This document shows, piece after piece, positions 50,799 to 58,867 of a stretch of DNA of 64,000 nucleotides. This stretch comes from Mangrovimonas yunxiaonensis (GTDB taxonomy: Bacteria; Bacteroidota; Bacteroidia; Flavobacteriales; Flavobacteriaceae). The notes below the pieces were generated by a model that was given only the letters and a program-made list of their open reading frames with translations, did not search any database and was not told the DNA's origin. The stretch covers positions 124,001 through 188,000 of the forward strand of contig NZ_JPFK01000005.1 in the NCBI RefSeq assembly GCF_000733475.1, in the 5' to 3' direction. Position numbers and translations under genes: made by a program. Position 1 is the first letter of the stretch, and each line of letters starts with the position of its first letter.

Positions 50799-51854
50799 AT
50801 GTCTCAGTTCCACACACTCACTATAAAAAACATTCAACGGGTAACCGATAAAGCTGTAACCATCAGCTTTTTAATTCCCGACGCCCTAAAAGAGCCGTTT
50901 TCGTTTCAAGCCGGACAATACATTACATTAAAAACAACCATTAACGGCCATGAGGTAAGGCGCGATTACTCGTTATGTACCTCACCTAAAAGTGGCGAGA
51001 TTAAAGTCGCCGTTAAAGAAGTTCAGGATGGCACCTTCTCAGCTTATGCCAACAACACCCTAAAGGCTGGAGACACTCTAGAAGTCGCATCGCCTAAAGG
51101 GCACTTTGTTTTTGAACCGAACGACAAAAAAACAAAAAACATCGCTCTTTTTGCTGCCGGAAGCGGTATTACTCCCATTTTAAGCATTATTAAATGTGCT
51201 CTTGAAGAAGAAGTATACAGCAAGATTATTTTGGTTTACGGCAACAAAACCACACAAGACACCATGTTTTTGGAGGAACTGCTTGAACTGCGACGCCAAT
51301 ATAAAGACCGGTTTTCCATACAATTTGTATTTAGCCAAGCCGATGAAGACGATGCCATGTTTGGCCGCATTGAAACAAGCACGGTTAATTACGTTGTAAA
51401 AAACAAATACAAGCACATCGAGGTCGATGCCTTTTATTTATGTGGCCCAGAAGCCATGATCCATACGGTAAAAGACGTGCTAACAGACCACGGCATTGCC
51501 AAAGAACGCATTTTCTTCGAGCTTTTTAAAGCCGCAAAACCCGCAAACATTGACGATACTGCCATTGGAAACGGCCAAACAAAAATCACGATAATTGTTG
51601 ATGATGAGGAAACCACCTTCGAAATGTCGCAAAAACAATCCATTCTTGAAGCGGCACTCGATGAAGATTTAGACGCCCCATATTCTTGCCAAGGCGGTAT
51701 TTGCAGCAGCTGTTTGGCCAGAATAAAAGAAGGCGAAGCCACCATGCGCCAAAACAATATTTTAACCGAAAACGAAGTTGCAGAAGGACTGATTTTAACT
51801 TGTCAAGCGCACCCTACCACACCAACGGTTATTGTGGATTATGATGATATTTAA
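50799..51854 (+). CDS. PaaE-like NAD(P)H-dependent ferredoxin reductase with C-terminal 2Fe-2S domain
   Basis: The 351-residue flavoprotein has an FAD-binding motif R-R-D-Y-S-L, a nucleotide-binding A-A-G-S-G-I-T-P and a plant-type 2Fe-2S domain with C-Q-G-G-I-C-S-S-C plus a later Cys. This is the PaaE/PaaK-type reductase that feeds electrons to ring-1,2-phenylacetyl-CoA epoxidase, but no paaABCD genes are in the window, so it may serve another oxygenase or desaturase. The ATG at 50799 is chosen by the promoter box. Confidence 0.9.
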   Translation: MSQFHTLTIKNIQRVTDKAVTISFLIPDALKEPFSFQAGQYITLKTTINGHEVRRDYSLCTSPKSGEIKVAVKEVQDGTFSAYANNTLKAGDTLEVASPKGHFVFEPNDKKTKNIALFAAGSGITPILSIIKCALEEEVYSKIILVYGNKTTQDTMFLEELLELRRQYKDRFSIQFVFSQADEDDAMFGRIETSTVNYVVKNKYKHIEVDAFYLCGPEAMIHTVKDVLTDHGIAKERIFFELFKAAKPANIDDTAIGNGQTKITIIVDDEETTFEMSQKQSILEAALDEDLDAPYSCQGGICSSCLARIKEGEATMRQNNILTENEVAEGLILTCQAHPTTPTVIVDYDDI

Positions 51855-51920
51855 TGCGCTTTGAAGATGAAGACGAGGATGAAGATGAAGACGAAATCGA
51901 AAAAATTGAGGAGACCAGTT

Positions 51921-52104
51921 CGTCATTGCGAATGAAGTATAACGGAATGAAGCAATCTTTTTGAAGACGAAGATGAAGATGAAAACTAATGAGATTATTT
52001 CGGCTAAAACCTTATAATAACGAGGCGTCACTGCGAGGACGTAGGACGTGGCAGTCTGCCCATTCCATTTAACAGATTACTTCGGCCAAAGCCTCGTAAT
52101 GACG
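51921..52104. repeat. MITE-like unit, copy A, with 11-bp terminal inverted repeats
   Basis: The unit begins CGTCATTGCGA (51921-51931) and ends TCGTAATGACG (52094-52104); the ends are inverted repeats matching at 10 of 11 bases. Inside are an outer ATTGC/GCAAT stem, a purine-rich GAAGATGAAGAT stretch, and a 3' half with an ACTGC/GCAGT stem. About 165 bases recur as copy B at 52429-52595. No transposase or obvious target-site duplication is seen. Confidence 0.7.
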
Positions 52105-52404
52105 TTAGTCAAAATAGAACAACCATCCATCAGATAAATCGTTCCATTCAGGATTTTCTTTATTTATCAACGCTTCTTTACGCTTTCTATTCCCTGATTT
52201 TAATTGCTTTTCTCTAGCTATGGCTTGATTTATATCGCTAAATTCTTCATAATAAACTAGTTTATCACAATTATACCTGTAGGTAAACCCTTTTCTTATC
52301 TTGGCTTTATGTTCATACATCCGTTTTAATAAGTTGGATGTCACCCCAATATAAATAACTGTATTGTTTTTGTTGGTCAACAAGTAAACATATGATTTTC
52401 GCAT
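52105..52404 (-). CDS. Single-domain GIY-YIG nuclease family protein
   Basis: The 99-residue protein is almost only a GIY-YIG domain: V-Y-L-L near residue 5, Y-I-G-V-T near residue 18, the catalytic-type Arg in L-L-K-R, and R-E-K-Q-L-K-S near residue 67 with the metal-site Glu. Such small proteins occur in many bacteria with poorly known roles. The frame can be opened as far back as 52542 through repeat copy B, but ATG 52404 begins the conserved domain. The stop codon touches the terminal inverted repeat of copy A. Confidence 0.9.
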   Translation of the reverse strand: MRKSYVYLLTNKNNTVIYIGVTSNLLKRMYEHKAKIRKGFTYRYNCDKLVYYEEFSDINQAIAREKQLKSGNRKRKEALINKENPEWNDLSDGWLFYFD

Positions 52405-52428
52405 GCTTAAAAATACACATTTTCTTAT

Positions 52429-52595
52429 CGTCATTGCGAAGCAACTTATTGCTGAAGCAATCTCTTTGAAAACGAAACCGAAGATGAAGATGAAAACCAA
52501 TAAGATTATTTCGGCTAAAACCTTATAATAACGAGGCGTCACTGCGAGGACGTAGGACGTGGCAGTCTGCCTATTTCATTTAACAGATTACTTCG
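52429..52595. repeat. MITE-like unit, copy B, truncated
   Basis: About 165 bases closely matching copy A in the same orientation: start CGTCATTGCGA, purine-rich middle, a run of 63 near-identical bases (about 52508-52571), and end AACAGATTACTTCG. Its first 37 bases form a REP-like nested palindrome: ATTGC, GA, AGCAA, CTTA, TTGCT, GA, AGCAAT. The far terminal repeat present in copy A is missing, and the unit runs into the GT9 stop codon. Confidence 0.75.
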
Positions 52596-53607
52596 TTACA
52601 ATAACAGACTGTATTTTCTCCACAACCGTCTCAACCGGAACACTCCCAGCGGCTTGGCCGTAATGTTCAGGGAATGCATTCCCGTAAACAGAGGTTGGTA
52701 TTAACGGATATTGGTTCCTATCGGCCAACAAACAGTAATCTTCTGGCTGGTTAAATGGCGCAAAACCGGCATATGGATGCGTGACCCCCCAAATGGTTAT
52801 GGTTTTTACACCCAACATAGCCGCCAAATGGGCGTTGCCAGAATCCATAGACAACATCACATCCAAATTGGAAATCACATCCAGTTCCTCCTCCAAGGGT
52901 AATTTTCCCGCAAGATTAACCAGATTTTTATCGCCACACCAAGAGGCCAACGTTTCGGCTTCGGCTTTGCCGCCAAAAAGAATGATTTTATATGTTTTAG
53001 AAAGTGTTTCAACCACTTGCCGCATCATATCCAACGGATATATTTTACTCTCGTGGGCCGCAAATGGCGCCACACCAATCCATTTTAAATGGTCTTGCCC
53101 AAGCAATTGCCTCGACGCTTCTGAAAGTTGCCTGCGCTCGGGAAACTCAGGGTTCGATATATCAACAGGAAAACCCAACGCCTCAAACACATCGGCATAA
53201 CGCTGGTGGGTGGTTTTTAATTGTTTGAAAGCCTTACCAGCTACCAATGCTTTTTTTTCGGCACGGCCTTTATCAATCTGTGCCGTTGGTATTCCAACCA
53301 AAAAGCGTTTCAAGATTTTTGACCGCAACACATTATGCAAATCTGCCATGGCATTAATTTGTAGAGCTTTAAGTTCTTTAGATAGTTTCCAAAGTCCTAA
53401 AATACCTTTGTGCTTTCCTTTTACATCGGCTTTATAAACAGACACATTAGGAATACCTTCAAACATAGGCGCAAAAAAACCGCGCGTAAGCACGGTTAGT
53501 TTTACTTGTGGGTATTGTTTTGCAAAAGCTCTTAAAACGGGAACTGTCATGGCTACATCGCCCATGGCTGAGAGACGAATGACAAGTATGTGTTTTGGTG
53601 TTGGCAT
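52588..53607 (-). CDS. Glycosyltransferase family 9 (heptosyltransferase-like)
   Basis: The 339-residue protein has the ADP-heptose transferase pattern: I-R-L-S-A-M-G-D-V-A-M-T near residue 8, and the C-terminal D-S-G-N-A-H-L-A-A near residue 255. It would add a heptose or related sugar to lipopolysaccharide core. The stop codon and last Lys codon lie in sequence shared with the repeat copy next to it, so the 3' end may have been changed by the repeat. The DUF4254 gene is 37 bases upstream. Confidence 0.93.
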   Translation of the reverse strand: MPTPKHILVIRLSAMGDVAMTVPVLRAFAKQYPQVKLTVLTRGFFAPMFEGIPNVSVYKADVKGKHKGILGLWKLSKELKALQINAMADLHNVLRSKILKRFLVGIPTAQIDKGRAEKKALVAGKAFKQLKTTHQRYADVFEALGFPVDISNPEFPERRQLSEASRQLLGQDHLKWIGVAPFAAHESKIYPLDMMRQVVETLSKTYKIILFGGKAEAETLASWCGDKNLVNLAGKLPLEEELDVISNLDVMLSMDSGNAHLAAMLGVKTITIWGVTHPYAGFAPFNQPEDYCLLADRNQYPLIPTSVYGNAFPEHYGQAAGSVPVETVVEKIQSVIVTK

Positions 53608-53644
53608 TTATACCTTAAAGAGATTCCTACTTTCGCAGGACGTT

Positions 53645-54253
53645 TTACTTTCTGGCACGTAGCACCGGGTTTAGCTCCTCGTCGTTGTACATTTTCATTT
53701 GCTTGTATACTTTCATATACTTATCGCCGTTGGCGATGTCGTTAAGCAAATCGTCTATGGCAGTCGATAAATCTACGCGTTGCTCTAGCAATACATCCAG
53801 TTTTTTCTGGCAGGCCTCACGGTGGGCTTCGCTAGCATCATCACGAGTGGCTTCTACATGCATGTGGTAAATTTTCAAGGCTAAAATAGATAACCTATCA
53901 ATGGCCCAAGCAGGGCTTTCAGAATTTATTTTAGCGTCGGATTTTACCGTAACATCTTTGTATTTATCAAGAAAATAGCTGTCTATAAACTCTACCGTAT
54001 CGGTTCTGTCTTGGTTAGAAGCGTCAATTTTTCGCTTTAAGGCCAAGGCGTCTACCGGATCGATATTAGGGTCTCTAATAATGTCTTCATAAGCCCATTG
54101 CACCGTGTCTATCCAACATTTTCGATACAACAGATGCGCAATTAAATCTTCATCTTTATCGTATTTGTTGGTAAAGGGTTGCTCAACCGTGTTCTTAATC
54201 TTGTAGGTGTTTATGGCTTCTTGGAAAATGCCATTGGCTTTGTCTGAAAACAT
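53645..54253 (-). CDS. DUF4254 protein
   Basis: The 202-residue soluble helical protein has the F-T-N-K-Y-D-K-D-E-D-L-I-A-H-L-L-Y-R-K stretch near residue 26 that I associate with DUF4254, and it lies next to a GT9 gene, the usual place for this family. Its function is unknown; a role with LPS-core glycosyltransferases is inferred from this linkage. TATATTTG at 54274-54281 (minus) lies 20 bases upstream. Confidence 0.85.
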   Translation of the reverse strand: MFSDKANGIFQEAINTYKIKNTVEQPFTNKYDKDEDLIAHLLYRKCWIDTVQWAYEDIIRDPNIDPVDALALKRKIDASNQDRTDTVEFIDSYFLDKYKDVTVKSDAKINSESPAWAIDRLSILALKIYHMHVEATRDDASEAHREACQKKLDVLLEQRVDLSTAIDDLLNDIANGDKYMKVYKQMKMYNDEELNPVLRARK

Positions 54254-54273
54254 ATCTTATAAATTTTGAAGTA

Positions 54274-54281
54274 CAAATATA
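54274..54281 (-). promoter_or_regulatory. -7 box of the DUF4254-GT9 unit
   Basis: Minus-strand TATATTTG fits TAnnTTTG and ends 20 bases before the DUF4254 ATG. Confidence 0.5.
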
Positions 54282-54324
54282 GGTCTATTTCTTAACTTTA
54301 CCGAAACCAAAAGCCGAACACCAC

Positions 54325-54984
54325 ATGCAGATTCATAACCTTTCTGAAACCAACTCGATCTTAAACACCTTTATTGCTGAGATGCGCGATGTAACCATTC
54401 AAAAAGATGCCATGCGCTTTCGAAAAAATATTGAGCGTACAGGCGAAATTTTAGGTTACGAATTAAGCAAAACCCTAACCTATAACAAGGCAAATATAGC
54501 CTCGCCATTGGGCACTGCGCAAACAAACCAGATTGACGACACCATTGTACTGTGCTCTATTTTACGTGCCGGCGTGCCTTTGCACAACGGACTGCTAAAT
54601 TATTTTGATCAAGCTGAAAACGCCTTTATTTCGGCCTATAGACACCACAAACACAATCCTGAAAGTTTTGAAATAATTGTGGAATATTTGGCTTGTCCAA
54701 CTCTTGAAGGCAAAACATTAATTTTAGCCGATCCCATGTTAGCCACAGGACAATCTATGGTCGCCACCTACGAAGCGCTTAAACCCTTTGGCACGCCAAA
54801 ATCTGTTCATTTAGTGAGTGTAATCGGCGCGCAACAAGGGGTCGATTTTGTTTCTAAACATTTTAATTCTGAAACGCATTTGTGGATTGCCACCATTGAT
54901 AAAGACCTGAATGAAAAGGGCTATATTGTTCCTGGCTTAGGGGATGCCGGCGATTTGGCCTTTGGGCAGAAACTACAAAATTAA
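54325..54984 (+). CDS. upp: Uracil phosphoribosyltransferase
   Basis: Upp salvages uracil to UMP using PRPP. The 219-residue protein shows the PRPP loop I-L-A-D-P-M-L-A-T-G (about 132-141), S-I-L-R-A-G-V-P near residue 77 and the C-terminal G-Y-I-V-P-G-L-G-D-A-G-D uracil-binding loop. It overlaps the end of the convergent DUF6427 gene by 12 bases. Confidence 0.97.
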   Translation: MQIHNLSETNSILNTFIAEMRDVTIQKDAMRFRKNIERTGEILGYELSKTLTYNKANIASPLGTAQTNQIDDTIVLCSILRAGVPLHNGLLNYFDQAENAFISAYRHHKHNPESFEIIVEYLACPTLEGKTLILADPMLATGQSMVATYEALKPFGTPKSVHLVSVIGAQQGVDFVSKHFNSETHLWIATIDKDLNEKGYIVPGLGDAGDLAFGQKLQN

Positions 54985-55896
54985 GCTCAAAAAAGGGGTT
55001 AAAATTAGTATCCAGATAAGAATTTCCTTAAACCATTTTTCTGACACAGTCTCAATATAATTGGTAAAGATAATGGCTAAAGGCGCAAACATAAACACAA
55101 ACTCGGCGCCTGTTTTTTCTGGCGACACCACTAAAATTATCGTTGCGATTAGCACGGCAATAAGCACCAACACATAGGCTGGTTTGTAACTTTTGGCCTT
55201 GGCCTTTAAACTTTTTAAATAGTAAAACAGCGACCACACAAAATACGATAAAATAATGGTTGTTGAAATGATAATGTGCTTGGCATTTAAGTTGGTAAAA
55301 TCGAAACTTATACCATAATCTAGCCAGTTAAAGAGCATCCTATTCTCTCCAACCACCAATTGAAAAGCCACCGCAATAATAGTCACGCATAAGGCACTGG
55401 TAAAGGGAATGATCCAGTTTTTTATATCGGCAATTCTATATACAAAAAGGGCGGCAAAAATCAGGATAAAAAACAAACAGGCCCAAAAGTAAAGCAGTGT
55501 TGCCAAGCTTATCCAAAAGGCGGCATCAAACAGTTTTTTCTTCAATTCCTTTTTAGAGCGCATGCTAATAATACGGCGCATAGCAAGCAATATGAACAAG
55601 TTGGCCATAAGAATTTCGGCCCTTAAAAAAGCTTGCGGAATCATGATTAAGAATAGGGTAAAGAACAAAATACGGTAGCTGTTTTTCTTGGTTAAGTTGT
55701 TCTTTCCCGTTACAAAATCGAACACAAAAACCGAAAACAAGCACACCAAAAACACACCCGTTTGTTGCAATACCGATAGGGGGCTTAACACCATGGTCGC
55801 CAAATGCACTTTAGCTAGCACAAAGGCCAGCAAGAGGGCGAGGCTAACCACTAAAAAATGAATGGGTTTTGCTTTGCTAAAAAAACTTGAAATCAT
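54973..55896 (-). CDS. DUF6427 membrane protein
   Basis: The 307-residue protein has about nine hydrophobic segments and few motifs; I associate it with DUF6427, usually near upp and purD in flavobacteria. Function unknown. Its 3' end overlaps convergent upp. Confidence 0.75.
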   Translation of the reverse strand: MISSFFSKAKPIHFLVVSLALLLAFVLAKVHLATMVLSPLSVLQQTGVFLVCLFSVFVFDFVTGKNNLTKKNSYRILFFTLFLIMIPQAFLRAEILMANLFILLAMRRIISMRSKKELKKKLFDAAFWISLATLLYFWACLFFILIFAALFVYRIADIKNWIIPFTSALCVTIIAVAFQLVVGENRMLFNWLDYGISFDFTNLNAKHIIISTTIILSYFVWSLFYYLKSLKAKAKSYKPAYVLVLIAVLIATIILVVSPEKTGAEFVFMFAPLAIIFTNYIETVSEKWFKEILIWILILTPFLSLIL

Positions 55897-55916
55897 TGAT
55901 ATTGTTCGTATATTTG
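55887..55916 (+). promoter_or_regulatory. Promoter of the DUF6341 gene
   Basis: TTG (55887-55889), a 19-base spacer and TATATTTG (55909-55916) match the Bacteroidota -33/-7 pattern. The box ends 62 bases before the ATG at 55979; a short GCGCT/AGCGC stem lies in the leader. Confidence 0.6.
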
Positions 55917-55978
55917 CTATGTAAATATATTGATAAACTTGTTACGCGCTATACAAGCGCCCTTAAATTACATATACA

Positions 55979-56206
55979 ATGAAAGATTTTTTCTACGCGA
56001 TTCAAGACCTTTTTGTAAACGTATTGTTTGCCCCACTTGATGCTATTGCAGCTCTTGAGCTAGAAAATTGGTTTGCGGCCAATGGCCTAAACTGGATTTT
56101 TATGCTTGTTGGTTTTGTTGCTTTTGTTTACTGGATGGGTCAGTTAAAAAAGTTTAATGACAATAACGAGGAAAACAAAAGCATTTCGGCCCACAACTAC
56201 TTATAA
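55979..56206 (+). CDS. DUF6341 small membrane protein
   Basis: This 75-residue protein has a central hydrophobic helix (about 38-55, W-I-F-M-L-V-G-F-V-A) and a charged C-terminal tail. It matches the pattern I associate with DUF6341. Function unknown. It overlaps the convergent end of purD by 6 bases. Confidence 0.78.
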   Translation: MKDFFYAIQDLFVNVLFAPLDAIAALELENWFAANGLNWIFMLVGFVAFVYWMGQLKKFNDNNEENKSISAHNYL

Positions 56207-57472
56207 GTCGAAACCAATATCCTTACGATAGTACATCTTATCAAAATGTAGTTTTTCTATGTTTTGATAAGATTTTTTTAGTGCCTCTTGGTACGTATTA
56301 CCATAGCTGGTCATGGCCAATACACGCCCGCCAGAGGTAACTATTTTACCTTCTTTCACCACCGCTCCAGCATGAAATGGAATGGCGTCTTCTACGTATT
56401 CCAATCCTGTAATTTCCTTGCCTTTCTCGTAAGCTTCTGGATAGCCTCCAGAAACCATCATAACCGTAGTTGCGGCACGCGCATCAATCTCTATATCGAT
56501 AGTCTCTAAAGTTTGGTTGGCCATGGCTTGGAAAACCTCAACCATGTCGTTTTTTAATCTGGGCAGGACCACCTCGGTTTCTGGGTCGCCCATACGCACG
56601 TTGTACTCAATGACCTTAGGGTCGTCCCCTACTTTTATCAGTCCAATAAAGATAAACCCTTTGTAAGGCAAGTTATCATCCTGAAGCCCCTGTACAGTAG
56701 GTTTTACAATGCGGTTTTCAATTTTGTTTAAAAACGCTTCTGTAGCAAAAGGCACTGGAGACACTGCGCCCATACCACCGGTATTCAAACCTGTATCGCC
56801 TTCGCCAATACGTTTGTAGTCTTTTGCTGTAGGAAGCATCTTATAGGTTTTACCATCGGTCAACACAAAACAGCTTAACTCAATGCCCTCTAAAAATTCT
56901 TCAATCACCACTTTAGTACTGGCTTGCCCAAATTTGGCATTGACCAACATGTTTTTAAGCTCGGTTTTGGCTTCTTCCAAATCGTTTAAAATCAACACAC
57001 CTTTCCCAGCCGCCAATCCGTCTGCTTTTAGCACATAGGGTGGTTGTAAAGTCTCTAAAAAGGCATAGCCTGCTTCTACATTGTCTGCGTTAAAACTTTG
57101 GTAGGCTGCAGTTGGAATGTTATGGCGCATCATAAATTCTTTGGCAAACTCTTTACTGCCTTCCAATGCGGCAGCGGCTTGCTGAGGACCAATCACGGCA
57201 ACGTGTTTTATTTCATCGTCATTCAAGAAAAAATCGTGCACCCCTTGCACCAACGGATCTTCTGGCCCAACTACTACCATATCAATTCCTTTAGACAGCA
57301 CCAACGCTTTAATGGCCGGAAAATCGGTAACGCTAAGGTTTACGTTTTCGGCAATATCTGCTGTTCCAGAGTTTCCTGGGGCAACATACAATTTATTACA
57401 CTTTGGGCTTTGGGCTATTTTCCAGGCGAAGGTATGCTCTCTTCCTCCCGAACCTAAAATAAGAATTGTCAT
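56201..57472 (-). CDS. purD: Phosphoribosylamine--glycine ligase
   Basis: PurD joins phosphoribosylamine and glycine in purine synthesis. The 423-residue protein has N-terminal L-I-L-G-S-G-G-R-E-H (about 3-12), ATP-grasp G-L-A-A-G-K-G-V near residue 145 and V-R-M-G-D-P-E-T-E near residue 284. The ATG at 57472 is the true start; a frame opening at 57493 adds only seven unrelated residues. Confidence 0.97.
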   Translation of the reverse strand: MTILILGSGGREHTFAWKIAQSPKCNKLYVAPGNSGTADIAENVNLSVTDFPAIKALVLSKGIDMVVVGPEDPLVQGVHDFFLNDDEIKHVAVIGPQQAAAALEGSKEFAKEFMMRHNIPTAAYQSFNADNVEAGYAFLETLQPPYVLKADGLAAGKGVLILNDLEEAKTELKNMLVNAKFGQASTKVVIEEFLEGIELSCFVLTDGKTYKMLPTAKDYKRIGEGDTGLNTGGMGAVSPVPFATEAFLNKIENRIVKPTVQGLQDDNLPYKGFIFIGLIKVGDDPKVIEYNVRMGDPETEVVLPRLKNDMVEVFQAMANQTLETIDIEIDARAATTVMMVSGGYPEAYEKGKEITGLEYVEDAIPFHAGAVVKEGKIVTSGGRVLAMTSYGNTYQEALKKSYQNIEKLHFDKMYYRKDIGFDL

Positions 57473-57523
57473 GATTTGTGTTGTTTGGCGCAAAAATAAT
57501 TGCTTTTGGGCGTAAAAAATAAT

Positions 57524-57531
57524 TAGATTTG
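57524..57531 (+). promoter_or_regulatory. -7 box of the CapK-like gene
   Basis: TAGATTTG fits TAnnTTTG and ends 12 bases before the ATG at 57544; an upstream TTG (57500-57502) is 21 bases away. The alternative TTG start at 57529 is inside this box. Confidence 0.5.
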
Positions 57532-57543
57532 AAAAAAGATCGC

Positions 57544-58863
57544 ATGGCCTTTTATAAATCGCTTCTTAAACACCTGATTTTGCCCTTGGGCAATACCATT
57601 TATGGCGGGCATTATTTAAGGTACTTAAAGGCTTGGAAAGCATTTGACAACATGTCTGAACCCGAGCTGGAGGCCATTCAAAAAAAACGATTAGACCATA
57701 TTTTAGAGCACGCCGTAAAGACGGTACCCTTTTATAAAGACGTTGCTTACGAGTCGTTAAGCGATTTTCCCATACTTACAAAAGCCCTTTTAAGAGCCCA
57801 TAAAAACGAGCTGGTTTCCAATTTATTCGACATTAAAACCTTGGATCAGCATTACAGCAGTGGCAGCAGTGGCCAGCAGTCGTTTACCTATATGGCACGC
57901 GAACATACCTTTTATTTACGCGCCTTACAAACCCATTGGTGGCAATGGAGCGGTTATGAGGTTGGAGACAAGCTGTTGCAATTTGGCATTTCGCAAAAAC
58001 GTTCGTTTGTAAAAAAAGCAAAGGACTTTTTTTACCACTGTTTTTACACCAAGGCTTTTGGCCTTTCGGAAACCGATTTAAAAGCTATTTTAAGGCGCAT
58101 AAGCAAGAAGAACGGGATTTATATTGCAGGCTATCCTTCTGTAATTAACCAATTGGCGCTCGCCGAAATGGATTTACGGGCGGCCCCAAATGTAAACGGC
58201 CTTATTTGTTTTGGCGATAAGTTATTTAAGCACTATCAGGAAAATATTGTCCAAGCGTTTGGCAAAGACGCAACATTAATAGACACTTATGGTTGTGCCG
58301 AAGGGCTGCTTATGGCCTGCAAGTACGACCTTGACTACTACTATATTATGTCGCCCCATGTGGTTATAGAACTTGTTGATGACGCTGGTCGTGCTGTTAA
58401 AGATGGCGAAATGGGTCATGTTTTAGTCACGTGCTTAACCAACAAGGCCATGCCTTTAATACGGTATAAACTTGGCGATTTGGCCATTAAGCTACCAAAG
58501 GATAAATACCCTGCCCAGCGCAAACTACAATACCCTTTGCTGCAAAAAGTGGTTGGGCGCGAAACCGATGTTATAAAAACCACCCAAGGCATTACACTTA
58601 ACGTGCATAGTTTTACAGGCGTTTTAGAGTACTTTCAGGAGATAAAACAATATAAAATCATCCAGAACGACTTGCATCATGTTGTGGTTCAATACATCCC
58701 CGATACTGATTTTAACGCTTCGCGGCTAGACCTACTTTCTGCTAAATTGCATCAGCTTACAAAAAACTGTCTTGACATTCGGTTTGAGCAAGTCACCCAT
58801 ATAACACCTACACGCTCTGGAAAGCCACAAATTATCGAATCGAACTTAACCCCTTTTATTTAA
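57544..58863 (+). CDS. CapK/phenylacetate-CoA ligase-like adenylate-forming protein
   Basis: The 439-residue protein is an ANL-superfamily member of the CapK/PaaK type: S-S-G-S-S-G-Q near residue 105 is the AMP-binding loop, and D-T-Y-G-C-A-E-G near residue 245 is the adenylation motif. CapK-type genes are found in capsule loci, with uncertain reactions. It is read into the next glycosyltransferase gene (4-base gap). The ATG at 57544 is preferred over TTG at 57529. Confidence 0.85.
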   Translation: MAFYKSLLKHLILPLGNTIYGGHYLRYLKAWKAFDNMSEPELEAIQKKRLDHILEHAVKTVPFYKDVAYESLSDFPILTKALLRAHKNELVSNLFDIKTLDQHYSSGSSGQQSFTYMAREHTFYLRALQTHWWQWSGYEVGDKLLQFGISQKRSFVKKAKDFFYHCFYTKAFGLSETDLKAILRRISKKNGIYIAGYPSVINQLALAEMDLRAAPNVNGLICFGDKLFKHYQENIVQAFGKDATLIDTYGCAEGLLMACKYDLDYYYIMSPHVVIELVDDAGRAVKDGEMGHVLVTCLTNKAMPLIRYKLGDLAIKLPKDKYPAQRKLQYPLLQKVVGRETDVIKTTQGITLNVHSFTGVLEYFQEIKQYKIIQNDLHHVVVQYIPDTDFNASRLDLLSAKLHQLTKNCLDIRFEQVTHITPTRSGKPQIIESNLTPFI

Positions 58864-58867
58864 CCCT

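Noticed and set aside
51854-51964. 36-codon acidic ORF with TAATG overlap after the PaaE-like gene
   Set aside because: Entirely explained by the GAAGATGAAGAC tract and the start of repeat copy A; Asp/Glu content follows the repeat, not a protein family.
51795-52031. Minus-strand ORF of 78 codons starting M-T-P-R-Y-Y-K-V-L
   Set aside because: Its N-terminus is identical to the upstream extension of the GIY-YIG frame because both read through the repeat copies; no domain and it overlaps the reductase gene.
52405-52542. 46-codon upstream extension of the GIY-YIG frame
   Set aside because: It is repeat copy B in translation; the conserved domain starts at ATG 52404.
53608-53644. Intergenic GATTCCTACTTTCGCAGGA hairpin-like word before the GT9 gene
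   Set aside because: Short and imperfect stem without a U-run; resembles a common intergenic word (compare 34802-34817) but too weak to call.
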